Part shown: piece by piece, positions 1 to 8,192 of the stretch | Layout of the letters: each line of letters starts with the position of its first letter | How positions within the stretch are numbered: position 1 is the first letter of the stretch | DNA from: RQOF01 sp964394475 | GTDB lineage: Bacteria > Calditrichota > Calditrichia > RBG-13-44-9 | Assembly (NCBI GenBank): GCA_964394475.1 | Contig: CAYMXZ010000039.1 | Coordinates: 1-20,377 of the forward strand | Reading direction: 5' to 3' | DNA: 20,377 nucleotides | Translations under genes and position numbers: made by a program | Notes under the pieces: generated by a model | The model's database searches: none | What the model was told of the DNA's origin: nothing | Seen by the model: the letters and a program-made list of their open reading frames with translations, nothing else

Positions 1-988
1 AATCGCGGGTGAGACTCAAGAATCTGCGAAGATCCAGGCAAAGATGGCATTTTGAAAAGTATCCCCGTGATGGAGCCTTATATCCGAGCTGACAGGCAAA
101 TTCATAAAAACCATAAAAGTCATTTTCAACAATGAAGCGTAAAATGGGATAGTCCTCCAGCTCAATTCCCTTATCGATTAACAAATTCAGATGGCGCGCA
201 TCTCCCAGGGAAATTCCACCACAAAATCCAGGCAGGTAGTTTCCATAGTTATCCACATGATTATGCCAGCGGCGAAGAAAAGGTGGATCACAGGACTGAT
301 AAAAAAAATAACTGGCCGGATGAGATTCAAAAAATTGGTTAGATACATTTCCCATTCGATAGACGGCCCGCCCCATCATAAAAAATTCGGTTCGCATCAA
401 GAAATTCAGACTTCCCTCCAATTGCAAATATTGATCAAGTGATAAACGGCCTTTAATACCGGCGTCCGAAAAATGTTGCCAGAATTCCAACTGATAGACC
501 ATGGTATTCGATTCAAAAATCTCCAAACTAATTTCCACGCAACGCCTGGTTCGCTCAAACGGTACATACTCCAGATAAAAAGGGTTAACTGAAATCATGA
601 TTCCATTCAGTCCCAATGATTTCAGAATCTGCAATTTACTTCGGGTCTGCTGATCGTTCAGCGCCCAGAAACAATTTGTTTCCACAAAGAGTGATGGGAT
701 ATGCAGTTCCCTGGCCAGCTCTACCGCCCTGCACAGTAAAGGAAAATTTAAAAACGGTTCACCTCCAGTAAAATGTAAACCATGGCTCAGACCGACACTC
801 TGCGGTCCAAATGGTGCCGGTTCAATGGTCCGGGACAGTTGCTTTAGAATCAATCGTAAATCCGGTTCTGAAATCCAATCGGCTTTCCAGGAAGGTGAAC
901 AACCGTACATACAATGCCGGCAGGCGGCATTGCACTTGTAGGAGAGAAACAGACCGACGGAAATCGGAGCTGGAATCGATATTCTCAT
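1..988 (-). CDS. Radical SAM protein with SPASM-like C-terminus (C-terminal end cut by window edge)
   Basis: The reverse strand is open from an ATG at 988 to the window edge, giving 329 residues and no stop. An in-frame stop lies about 20 bases upstream of this ATG, so the start is fairly secure, although no good Shine-Dalgarno is visible. Residues 19-26 read CNAACRHC, the CX3CX2C motif that binds the radical SAM 4Fe-4S cluster. FTGGEP at 73-78 is the usual SAM-contacting GGE motif. Further cysteines at 233, 256, 299, 314 and 317 (the last two in CHLC), near the segment HVDNYGNYLPGFCGG, look like an SPASM/twitch-type auxiliary cluster region. Such proteins often mature peptides or modify enzymes, but no substrate can be named. 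The likely partner genes would lie to the left, outside the window. The lipocalin gene is divergent. The fold assignment is secure; the function is unknown. Confidence 0.88.
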   Translation of the reverse strand, partial: MRISIPAPISVGLFLSYKCNAACRHCMYGCSPSWKADWISEPDLRLILKQLSRTIEPAPFGPQSVGLSHGLHFTGGEPFLNFPLLCRAVELARELHIPSLFVETNCFWALNDQQTRSKLQILKSLGLNGIMISVNPFYLEYVPFERTRRCVEISLEIFESNTMVYQLEFWQHFSDAGIKGRLSLDQYLQLEGSLNFLMRTEFFMMGRAVYRMGNVSNQFFESHPASYFFYQSCDPPFLRRWHNHVDNYGNYLPGFCGGISLGDARHLNLLIDKGIELEDYPILRFIVENDFYGFYEFACQLGYKAPSRGYFSKCHLCLDLRRFLSLTRD

Positions 989-1128
989 ATTTAAATTTAC
1001 ACTTTTTAACCGGTCCTTTACTATTGCTTTTTACATTAACCGGAGGCTTGTTTTACAAGATTTATTCCCACTTTAATTCTTTAAAAGCAGATGATATATT
1101 TAATGTCGATTAAAGAGGGATAGTAGAG

Positions 1129-1686
1129 ATGCGAATTATTTTTTTGAGTTCTGCACTGTTTTTCATTACTGGATTTTTCTTTTCCTCCATGCTGGCCGAT
1201 GAAAAGAAAGAGTTACATCCACCGACTACAGTGGATTCAGTTGATCTGTCTCGTTATGCTGGAAAGTGGTATGAAATTGCCAAAATTCCCAATCGCTTTC
1301 AGAAAAAATGCGCCCGGAATGTCACCGCCACTTATCGGCTTCTCGCCAATGGAGAAATTGAAGTGATCAACCGCTGTATTCAAGCGGACGGGAAGGTTGA
1401 GGATATTACCGGTGTGGCAAAGGTGGTGGATCGAAAAACCAATGCCAGATTAAAAGTGAGTTTTTTCCGTCCTTTAGGAATCTCCCTTTTCTGGGGAGAT
1501 TACTGGATCATCGGTTTGGGGCAGGATTATGAATATGCCCTTATTGGTACACCTGATCGCAAATACGGTTGGATACTGGCCCGGCAGCCATCCTTAGACC
1601 AATCCCAACTGGATGAAATTTATAATCAGCTTCGCCGTCAGGGATACCAGCCTGACAGTTTCAAAATGACACCGCAGGATAATTAA
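1129..1686 (+). CDS. blc: Lipocalin, Blc-type, with signal peptide
   Basis: This 185-residue protein starts with a hydrophobic signal sequence (residues 1-23) and then carries the lipocalin signature GKWYEIAK (45-52), with Trp47 at the base of the barrel. ITGVAKVVD and YALIGTPDRKYGWILARQP match later strands of the bacterial Blc/apolipoprotein D group. Cys61 and Cys83 could form a disulfide. Blc-type lipocalins bind fatty acids or lysophospholipids and are linked to envelope stress and membrane repair. Unlike E. coli Blc, no lipobox cysteine is seen (the sequence around the likely cleavage site is SSMLADE), so the mature protein is probably soluble in the periplasm. GAGGGA at 1115-1120, 8 bases before the ATG, supports the start. 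The gene converges with the M13 peptidase gene, with 31 bases between them. Confidence 0.9.
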   Translation: MRIIFLSSALFFITGFFFSSMLADEKKELHPPTTVDSVDLSRYAGKWYEIAKIPNRFQKKCARNVTATYRLLANGEIEVINRCIQADGKVEDITGVAKVVDRKTNARLKVSFFRPLGISLFWGDYWIIGLGQDYEYALIGTPDRKYGWILARQPSLDQSQLDEIYNQLRRQGYQPDSFKMTPQDN

Positions 1687-1712
1687 ACTCAATTTTCCAC
1701 TGAGTGAAAATT
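1687..1712. terminator. Weak hairpin between two convergent genes
   Basis: AATTTTC (1691-1697) pairs with GAAAATT (1706-1712) around an 8-base loop. An alternative stem pairs ACTCA (1687-1691) with TGAGT (1701-1705). It fills most of the gap between the lipocalin stop and the M13 peptidase stop, so a bidirectional terminator is plausible. The stem is AT-rich and there is no strong T-run. Confidence 0.35.
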
Positions 1713-1717
1713 ATACC

Positions 1718-3733
1718 TTACCAGATCGATACTCTCTGGTCTGGTGGGAGATACATTTTATCACTCTCCACCACTGCAAAAGCCTGGTAAAATTCCGGCA
1801 TATTAACCAGCGGCCCGATGACCCGATAATGACTGGGAGAATGGGGGTCAGTTACCAGTCGCTGGCGCAATTCTTCATCGCGGTATTTTCGGCGCCAGAT
1901 TTGTGACCAGCCCAGAAAGAAACGTTGCTCGCCACTCCAACCATCGATTACGGGTGCCGGCCTGCCCTCCAGCGATAATTTATAGGCATGATAAGCTATA
2001 GTCAAACCACCCAGATCTGCAATATTTTCACCCAGGGTGAGTTCTCCATTTATTCGAAAAGTGTCGATGGGAGTATATTTATTAAATTGGGCCACTAACA
2101 TCTGAGCGCGCTCCTGGAATTTCTTTTCATCTTCAGCTGTCCACCAGTTACGCAGATTCCCCTCACCATCAGATTTACGACCCTGATCATCAAATCCATG
2201 AGTCATTTCATGACCAATTACCGCACCAATCGCTCCATAATTCACTGCCTCGTCAGCCTGCAGATTAAAGAAAGGTGGTTGTAAAATGGCCGCCGGGAAT
2301 ACAATTTCATTCATATTGGGATTATAATAGGCATTTACAGTTTGGGGAGTCATAAACCACTCCTCCCGGTCGATGGGTTTGCCTAATTTCGATACTTCTC
2401 GCTGGAATTCAGCTGTTTTGGCATTCCAATAGTTCTGAACCAACTGATCTTTTTTAATCACCACATTAGAATAATCTTTCCATTTATCAGGATAACCAAT
2501 TTTTGCCCGAAATTTAGACAGCTTGAATAATGCTTCTTCTTTGGTAGCTTCACTCATCCAGTCCAGGTGCTTGATTCTTTCGGCATAAGCCCGGCGTAAG
2601 TTTTCTACCAGCTCGACCATTCGCTTTTTCGCTTCCGGTTTGAAATGTTTTTGTACGTAAAGTTTACCAACAGCTTCACCCAGGATATCATTAATTACAG
2701 ACACAGCTCTTTTCCAGCGCGGACTTAATTCCTCAATTCCACTAAGCACTCTCTGGTGAAAATCAAAATGCAAATCGACAAACGCTTTCGTCAGCAGAGG
2801 TGCAGTGTCATCCAGCAATTTATAGGTGAGGTATAATTTCCAATCAGCTAAAGAAAAATCTTTATAAACCTGATTAAATTGTGTGAAAAAGCTGGGTTGA
2901 TTGACAATAACTTCCGGTAATTCAACGATCCCAACCCGCTGAAAAAAAGTGTCCCAGGAAAAGTCGGGAGTTAACTGATCCAGCTGGTGACGTTGGTATT
3001 TATTGTAGGTCTTATCGCGGTCTCGATTTTCCACTCTTGTCCAGTGGCCTTTCGCCAGCGATTCTTCCATCTTTAGAATTCTCTCTGCGGCGTTCACATC
3101 ATCCGTCGCGCCACTTAGCTTCATCAAATCGGCGATATATGCACGATACTTTTCACGGATTTCCTGAAATTTTTGATCATTTTTAAAATAATAATCCCTA
3201 TCCGGCAGCCCTAATCCTGACTGATACAGATACACTGTATACTGGGTCGAATTTTTCAAATCCTGATCAATGTATAATAAAAAAGGAATTTCAATATATT
3301 TCTGGCAAAAATCACCCAGCACGGCAGTGAGTTCGTCGCGGTTAGTGATTCTGTTAATTTTTTGCAGATCATTTTCCAGTGGCTGTAAACCTAATTCTTC
3401 GATGGTGGCCGTATCCAGGAAACTCAAATAAAAATCACCCACCTGCTGACTTTCGGTTCCATCTGTTTTTACCTTTGAATAGGCAGCTTCTTCAATAATT
3501 GCCTTCAGATTTTTTTCACTTTGTTCAAAAAGCTCTGTGAAGGCGCCATAATTCGATTTGTCGGCTGGTATCTCCGTCTTCGCCAGCCACTGTCCATTCA
3601 CATAATAATACAAATCATCCTGCGGACGAACGGACGGATCCATATTGGATAGCTCTATTCCGGATTGGGGAGACTGCGCACAATTCACCAGAAAAAGAAA
3701 CACCAACAAGCTAGTTGCCAAAAAACGCATCAT
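1718..3733 (-). CDS. pepO: M13-family (neprilysin/PepO-like) zinc metallopeptidase, lipoprotein
   Basis: This full-length 671-residue M13 peptidase hydrolyses peptides and is probably held at the outer membrane facing the periplasm. The signal peptide ends in a lipobox, LVNC, with Cys18 as the lipidation site; Ala at +2 favours outer-membrane sorting. The M13 N-terminal domain covers about residues 35-415. The catalytic domain has NAYYNP (467-472), which binds substrate backbone, the zinc motif HEMTH (508-512) and ENIAD (569-573), which supplies the third zinc ligand Glu569. The C-terminus reads RVSIW, so the CxxW ending of animal neprilysins lacks its cysteine here. GGAGGA at 3747-3742 lies 8 bases before the first of two adjacent ATGs, supporting 3733. 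The HtrA protease gene lies 124 bases upstream on the same strand, so the two may be co-transcribed. Confidence 0.96.
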   Translation of the reverse strand: MMRFLATSLLVFLFLVNCAQSPQSGIELSNMDPSVRPQDDLYYYVNGQWLAKTEIPADKSNYGAFTELFEQSEKNLKAIIEEAAYSKVKTDGTESQQVGDFYLSFLDTATIEELGLQPLENDLQKINRITNRDELTAVLGDFCQKYIEIPFLLYIDQDLKNSTQYTVYLYQSGLGLPDRDYYFKNDQKFQEIREKYRAYIADLMKLSGATDDVNAAERILKMEESLAKGHWTRVENRDRDKTYNKYQRHQLDQLTPDFSWDTFFQRVGIVELPEVIVNQPSFFTQFNQVYKDFSLADWKLYLTYKLLDDTAPLLTKAFVDLHFDFHQRVLSGIEELSPRWKRAVSVINDILGEAVGKLYVQKHFKPEAKKRMVELVENLRRAYAERIKHLDWMSEATKEEALFKLSKFRAKIGYPDKWKDYSNVVIKKDQLVQNYWNAKTAEFQREVSKLGKPIDREEWFMTPQTVNAYYNPNMNEIVFPAAILQPPFFNLQADEAVNYGAIGAVIGHEMTHGFDDQGRKSDGEGNLRNWWTAEDEKKFQERAQMLVAQFNKYTPIDTFRINGELTLGENIADLGGLTIAYHAYKLSLEGRPAPVIDGWSGEQRFFLGWSQIWRRKYRDEELRQRLVTDPHSPSHYRVIGPLVNMPEFYQAFAVVESDKMYLPPDQRVSIW

Positions 3734-3857
3734 TGATTTTATCCTCCAAAAGTTTAATCGTGAAAAATATACCTGGATTTAAAAATAGAGTTGCCAGAAT
3801 TTTTAAAATTATCTCATAAATTCAAAAAAATGATTATTCATAACAGGATGATCAGCC

Positions 3858-5219
3858 CTACTTCTTTTGTTTTCTTAAATCAATAGCTGCAAAACATTTA
3901 GCCGACTGACGCAGGACTTCAAAATAAACAAAGTCCGGTGGGGAATCCCGAAGCGCGGAATAGATAGTTTTAAATTCCTGCATATTCTCAATGTGTTGTT
4001 GATTAATGGTGCGAATCACATCTCCGGCTTTTAGTCCGGCTTTCTCAGCCCATTCTCCATTTTTCACAGCTGAGATGTAAACTCCCGAGTAATCTTTTAA
4101 CAATTGATTTTGAAAGATTTGTCGGGTGATGGCCTTTACCACCATACCCCACTCTTCACATTCAAATTCTGGCACATATTCAAAGGGTTCGTATTGGGGA
4201 ACGAGCTCAATTTTCTTTGTTTTACCTTCACGCCAGATTTCCACCACCGCGAGATGCTGGTGCGGTAAATCGGCAATTATTTTTCTGATAGCTGGCAAAT
4301 CTTCTTCAAAATTTGCCTGAATGGATATTTTATTAATCGATAAAATGACATCACCGGGACGGATATCCGCTTTTAAAGCCGGTGAAAGGGGATCGATGCT
4401 GGCCACTAATGCACCCTGTAAATCGGGTTTTTGTAGATAGTCGCGTAATAGTTTTATTGGCTGTAATTCCAGACCAAGCCAGCTGCGTCGGATAGTACTG
4501 CCCTGTAAAAGTTTTTCTGCCACTTCATGCGCCAGATTAATGGGGATGGCAAAACCCAGATTCTCAGCCAGAAAAACTCCCCGGGCATTAATCCCCACTA
4601 CTTCTCCCTTTAAATTGATGAGTGGACCGCCGCTATTCCCTGGATTAATAGCGGCATCTGTTTGAATCCATAAATTATAGGGAGAAGTCATAGAACCTTC
4701 ATTGGCAAAATAGCGATCTATCGAACTAATGACACCCAGACTGACCGAGCGCGAAAGACCCAGGGGACTTCCCAGAGCCAGAACAATCTGGCCGACCTCC
4801 ACACTATCGGAATTTCCTAATTGAACAAAGGGTAAAGGTTCATTTTCCCCCTCCTTTAGATCTAATTTTATAACCGCCACATCAGTGGATGGATCGCTGC
4901 CAATAAATTGTGCCGCATACTTCTTCTTGTTAGATAGGGTACAGGTTAACTTTTCTGCATTTTCAACCACATGATGATTGGTAAGAACATATCCGTCCGA
5001 AGAAAAAATAAAACCACTACCAGTCACCAGCGTATGACGTTGCTCCCCGGTGGAAAACACTTTGCGAACCGGTTCGATATGAACCAGGGAAGGCATCACT
5101 TTATCCCGTGCTTTATAAATCTGCGATTGCAGAACAGTTGTGGAATCCCCCCAAAGCCTGTTCATGACTACCAGTACGATGGCCAAAACAGGGATTGATA
5201 TTTTTCTCATCAATTTCAT
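3858..5219 (-). CDS. htrA: HtrA/Deg-family periplasmic serine protease with two PDZ domains
   Basis: This 453-residue protein has an N-terminal hydrophobic segment (about 7-22), which is either a signal peptide with a poor cleavage site or a membrane anchor. The trypsin-like domain (about 30-240) carries the triad His83 (TNHHVV), Asp113 (STDVAVIKL) and Ser196 (GNSGGP). The loop between SLVHIEP and the GSGF strand is short, unlike the long LA loop of DegP, so it resembles DegQ or DegS. PDZ1 lies at about 245-340 (ADIRPGDVILSIN) and PDZ2 at about 355-445 (AGLKAGDVIRTIN). Members of this family degrade misfolded envelope proteins and can act in stress signalling. AGAGGA lies about 9 bases before the ATG. 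A reasonable sigma-70-type promoter sits upstream at 5288-5261. Identity is firm; the exact Deg subtype is not. Confidence 0.95.
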   Translation of the reverse strand: MKLMRKISIPVLAIVLVVMNRLWGDSTTVLQSQIYKARDKVMPSLVHIEPVRKVFSTGEQRHTLVTGSGFIFSSDGYVLTNHHVVENAEKLTCTLSNKKKYAAQFIGSDPSTDVAVIKLDLKEGENEPLPFVQLGNSDSVEVGQIVLALGSPLGLSRSVSLGVISSIDRYFANEGSMTSPYNLWIQTDAAINPGNSGGPLINLKGEVVGINARGVFLAENLGFAIPINLAHEVAEKLLQGSTIRRSWLGLELQPIKLLRDYLQKPDLQGALVASIDPLSPALKADIRPGDVILSINKISIQANFEEDLPAIRKIIADLPHQHLAVVEIWREGKTKKIELVPQYEPFEYVPEFECEEWGMVVKAITRQIFQNQLLKDYSGVYISAVKNGEWAEKAGLKAGDVIRTINQQHIENMQEFKTIYSALRDSPPDFVYFEVLRQSAKCFAAIDLRKQKK

Positions 5220-5260
5220 GTTTTTTGAATTCCTCTAGTGTAAATTATATTTAGCTATTT

Positions 5261-5288
5261 ACTATAAAACGAAAGGTTTATTTTTCAA
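5261..5288 (-). promoter_or_regulatory. Putative sigma-70-type promoter for the HtrA gene
   Basis: On the reverse strand, TTGAAA (5288-5283) and TATAGT (5266-5261) are separated by 16 bases. Transcription would begin near 5254, leaving a leader of about 35 bases that contains the AGAGGA ribosome binding site. Only consensus similarity and position support this. Confidence 0.45.
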
Positions 5289-5371
5289 AACGGAATATAT
5301 CATTCATCATAAAAAAACGCCATCGCTTGAATTTCTTAGCCACCACCATCTACACAACATGAAAGATACAA

Positions 5372-6559
5372 ATGAAATCTCTTGAAAACTCACAAGTAAA
5401 AGTTTTTTTGAAAAAGGGACGGGAAAAATCAGTGAAGAATTTTCATCCCTGGATTTTTAGTGGAGCAATTGAGTACATCACAGGTAACTTTTCAGATGGG
5501 GATATTGTTACTGTTTTTTCAGCCGAAGGAAATTTTCTGGCCAGGGGTTTTATAAATCCTTCTTCACAAATTCGAGTGAGAATACTCAGTTTTCAAGAAC
5601 AAACAATCACCCCGGAATTTTTTATAAAACGGTTAAAAGACGCTTATCACTTTCGCCAACAATTTATACCTGATGGCACCACCGCCTATCGGGTAGTTCA
5701 TGGGGATGGAGATTATCTGTCCGGTTTGGTGATCGATAAATATGCGGAGGTTTATGTCATTCAAATATTTTCCAGGGGAATGGAGAAACTGCGCCCATTT
5801 TTCACGGATTGGCTGGAAGAAGCCTTCAAGGCCCAAATCATCGTGGAGCGCAGTGAGAGTTTATCTTTGTCAGAGGAAGGGTTAACAGGACATAAAGAAG
5901 TATTAAAAGGGACTATTCCTGCTATTCTTTTAATAGAGGAAAACGGGATAAAATTTATCGTCGATGTTTGGGAAGGGCAAAAAACGGGGTTTTATCTGGA
6001 CCAGCGGGATAATCGGCAACGTTTGGCTGAATGGTCAGCCGGAAAGTCGATCTTAAATTGTTTTAGCTATAGCGGAGGTTTCAGTGTCAGTGCTGCCTTA
6101 AAAGGAGCAACGACTACCTCAGTAGACATTAGCGGGCCGGCCATAGAATTAGCCCGGCAAAACTTCAAGATCAATAATTTAGATCCGGAAAGACATCGTT
6201 TCGTGGTCGGAAATGTCTTCGAATTTCTGAAACAGGATCAGGAGAAGTTTGAGGCGATTATTCTGGATCCACCAGCCTTCATTAAAAAGAGAGCCCAACT
6301 GACCAGCGGGGCTCGAGCGTATAAAGAAATTAATCGTTTAGCGATAAATAAACTCGTGTCAAATGGTATCTTGTTGTCCTGCAGCTGTTCCAGCCATCTG
6401 AGCTGGGATCTTTTCCAGAAGATTATTTTTTCAGCAGCCCAGGAAAGTGGAAGAAAAGTACAAATTATAGGTCGGTATGGTCAACCGCCAGATCATCCCA
6501 TAAATATTTACCATCCAGAGGGGGAATATTTAAAATCTTTCTTATTGCGTGTCGTCTAA
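5372..6559 (+). CDS. rlmI: RlmI-type class I SAM-dependent rRNA (cytosine-C5) methyltransferase
   Basis: The 395-residue length and layout match RlmI, which makes 5-methylcytosine at position 1962 of E. coli 23S rRNA. An N-terminal PUA-like RNA-binding domain covers about residues 8-85 (FHPWIFSGAIE). The central segment holds GQKTGFYLDQRDNR (202-215), a signature of this group. The Rossmann domain has FSYSGGFS (231-238) for SAM binding, an acidic strand end at VDIS (251-254), and DPPAF (299-303). SCSCSSHL (336-343) contains the likely catalytic cysteine, Cys337 or Cys339. No strong ribosome binding site precedes the ATG, and a weak promoter-like pair (TTGAAT, 18 bases, TACACA) at 5327-5356 would leave a very short leader. 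The gene stands alone, divergent from htrA and convergent with the deacylase gene. The target base is inferred from the family. Confidence 0.93.
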   Translation: MKSLENSQVKVFLKKGREKSVKNFHPWIFSGAIEYITGNFSDGDIVTVFSAEGNFLARGFINPSSQIRVRILSFQEQTITPEFFIKRLKDAYHFRQQFIPDGTTAYRVVHGDGDYLSGLVIDKYAEVYVIQIFSRGMEKLRPFFTDWLEEAFKAQIIVERSESLSLSEEGLTGHKEVLKGTIPAILLIEENGIKFIVDVWEGQKTGFYLDQRDNRQRLAEWSAGKSILNCFSYSGGFSVSAALKGATTTSVDISGPAIELARQNFKINNLDPERHRFVVGNVFEFLKQDQEKFEAIILDPPAFIKKRAQLTSGARAYKEINRLAINKLVSNGILLSCSCSSHLSWDLFQKIIFSAAQESGRKVQIIGRYGQPPDHPINIYHPEGEYLKSFLLRVV

Positions 6560-6593
6560 CCCTCGCCAGCCGGTAAGGCAACGCCGCACGAAA

Positions 6594-7064
6594 CTAAATA
6601 TGTTCCGCAAAAGTACCGATAATCGGTTTCACCAATTTTTCGTAATCCGAATATTTCATCTTGATGACTTCTGAATGAGTGGTGGCGTTAAAACAAATTT
6701 CCTCATCTTTCGATAGATAGCTATCCACATAGGTTGGAAGATTATAAATATTTCCAAAGGGAGGCATGGCGCCGATTTCGCTCTTGGGAAAAAGTCCTTC
6801 AAATTCTTCTTCAGTTGCCAGTTCAACCTTCTTTTTGTGAGCCACCTGTTTGAAAAGATCAAGATTAATTTTGTGGGTGGCAGGCAGAACGGCCATCACA
6901 TATTCATTATCCGCTTTTAAAATTACCGTTTTCGCAAAGACTTTACCCGGAATATGGCAGGCGGCTGCAATTTCCTGCGCAGTATATGCTTTGGAATGCA
7001 CCATGGTCACGTACTTTACATGATGTTGATCTAAAAAATCCTTCAGGCGTTGTTTAAGAGGCAT
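6594..7064 (-). CDS. ybaK: YbaK/EbsC-family aminoacyl-tRNA deacylase
   Basis: This 156-residue protein belongs to the YbaK/ProX superfamily, which hydrolyses mischarged aminoacyl-tRNAs in trans (for example Cys- or Ala-tRNA(Pro)). Residues 43-50, FAKTVILK, contain the conserved lysine (Lys45) that contacts the tRNA end or substrate, and GAMPPFG (98-104) matches the glycine/proline loop of the family. The start at 7064 is chosen because AAGGAG (7076-7071) sits 6 bases before this ATG. A longer reading from 7100 would place that ribosome binding site inside the coding sequence and add 12 residues with no domain role. The protein has no synthetase domain, so it is a free-standing editor. Substrate specificity cannot be read from the sequence. 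It converges with rlmI across a 34-base gap with no clear terminator. Confidence 0.92.
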   Translation of the reverse strand: MPLKQRLKDFLDQHHVKYVTMVHSKAYTAQEIAAACHIPGKVFAKTVILKADNEYVMAVLPATHKINLDLFKQVAHKKKVELATEEEFEGLFPKSEIGAMPPFGNIYNLPTYVDSYLSKDEEICFNATTHSEVIKMKYSDYEKLVKPIIGTFAEHI

Positions 7065-7394
7065 ATGGTCCTCCTTCACATTATGAGTGTATTTGAACAT
7101 AAATTACTCAGGAATCTTTTAAAATCAAGCTTTTTTTACGTTGAAAAACAGGAACTCCCGGGGCCAGTCTCCTCAGGCAGGATGCACCATCATATTTCGG
7201 AAAAAACTACTGTAAATGTAAAAAAATATTAATTAAATTTTCGCGCTTGTAAAAAATTATAATTATCGATTGTAACTCTACTGCCATCCGGGCGTCTAAT
7301 TCACGCCAGGCTGTAAATAGAATTGTGAACCTGGAACTCTGTTAAAAAAGAATGGTATATCCGTAAGTATAAAAATCAAGCTGGAGGTATAAAA
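7065..7394. other. Divergent intergenic region between the deacylase and zinc-ribbon genes
   Basis: About 330 bases without a supported gene. It holds the deacylase ribosome binding site at one end and GGAGG at 7383-7387 for the zinc-ribbon gene at the other. The middle (7207-7270) is very AT-rich and includes TATAAT at 7258-7263, but no good -35 box lies at the right distance. GGCGT (7291-7295) and ACGCC (7303-7307) form a short hairpin with a 7-base loop. I see no tRNA, riboswitch or terminator that I can defend. Confidence 0.5.
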
Positions 7395-8144
7395 ATGGCT
7401 TTATTCGCACCGAGAAAACGGAAAAGTAAGGATGAGGACGACTTTCCATATGATGACGACTTTGAAGAGGAGGACGAAGATCAGGATGAAGACGAAGACG
7501 AGGAAGAGGAAGATGAGACCGAAGAAGAATCGGCAGGAGATGAAACCGAGGACCTGAATGAACTGGAGCAAATTGAATCCAAATTAGGCAAAGGTGAAGA
7601 TGTTGCGATATCGGCTTTAGAATCGAAAATACTGTCCAAATCCGAGCGAATTTATTCCTGCCCACGATGCAAGAAGATCTTCTTTAATAAAAAATGGGTG
7701 AAGGACGTTATCACCGACTTTTACACCGTTCATCCGCAATTGGCTTATTGTCCAAAATGTATAGGAAAAACCTACGAAAATTTCATCGGCAGCATTGAGA
7801 TATTCGATAAAAAATTGAAAGAGCGTAAAGAACGGTTCAAACAAATTGCTCAACAGGTACAACGCGCTCTGGAAGATGCCCCTCCTTTTGAAAGTATTAT
7901 TAATATGACCGAAAAAAATGGAATCTTTTTCATTTTCACCAATACCACTCGATTAGCCGTAGAGATTGGAAAAGTTATTCGGCAGGAATTTGGAGGAGGA
8001 ATCCAGTACGAATGGTTTGAACGCAATCAATACTTGCGCATCAAATGGTATGACATGGTAGACAATAAAGCGTATTTTAAGGAACGATTACGCTCACTAA
8101 AGGACCGCCGCTTTGGTATGTTCTCATTTGAAGACGAAGGCTAA
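7395..8144 (+). CDS. BCAM0308/NMD3-like zinc-ribbon protein with acidic N-terminal tail
   Basis: This 249-residue protein has two parts. Residues 13-57 are strikingly acidic, almost all Asp and Glu, and presumably disordered. From residue 88 a zinc ribbon uses CPRC (89-92) and CPKC (119-122), followed by a helical linker rich in Lys, Arg and Glu (about 125-160). An alpha/beta domain (about 163-217) contains FIFTNTTRLAVEIGKVI and ends YLRIKW. This order (paired CPxC motifs, then a TT-x-LA-x-IG segment, then an R-x-x-W end) resembles the bacterial BCAM0308 family, which is distantly like the N-terminal part of NMD3, a ribosome-associated factor. No enzyme motif is seen. A role with ribosomes or RNA is inference only. 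GGAGG lies 7 bases before the ATG. A hairpin follows directly after the stop. Confidence 0.8.
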   Translation: MALFAPRKRKSKDEDDFPYDDDFEEEDEDQDEDEDEEEEDETEEESAGDETEDLNELEQIESKLGKGEDVAISALESKILSKSERIYSCPRCKKIFFNKKWVKDVITDFYTVHPQLAYCPKCIGKTYENFIGSIEIFDKKLKERKERFKQIAQQVQRALEDAPPFESIINMTEKNGIFFIFTNTTRLAVEIGKVIRQEFGGGIQYEWFERNQYLRIKWYDMVDNKAYFKERLRSLKDRRFGMFSFEDEG

Positions 8145-8149
8145 TACTT

Positions 8150-8188
8150 TTCAATAAAATAAAGAGCGGTCACTTTACTTTTATTGAA
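8150..8188. terminator. Bidirectional terminator hairpin between convergent genes
   Basis: TTCAATAAAA (8150-8159) pairs perfectly with TTTTATTGAA (8179-8188), and TAAAG (8160-8164) pairs with CTTTA (8173-8177), leaving a one-base bulge at 8178 and an 8-base loop. This 15-base-pair stem fills the gap between the two converging stop codons. It is AT-rich, so its arms supply T-rich stretches on both strands. Confidence 0.7.
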
Positions 8189-8192
8189 TTTC

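Noticed and set aside
811..1113. 100-residue forward reading frame
   Set aside because: It lies mostly antisense to the radical SAM gene, has no ribosome binding site and shows low-complexity, non-domain protein sequence.
7065..7100. Upstream ATG for the YbaK-like deacylase, adding 12 residues
   Set aside because: A strong AAGGAG sits just before the inner ATG at 7064, and the extra residues would be encoded over it.
7342..7665. 107-residue reverse frame rich in His, Leu and Pro
   Set aside because: It is the antisense image of the Asp/Glu-rich start of the zinc-ribbon gene, which explains its odd composition.
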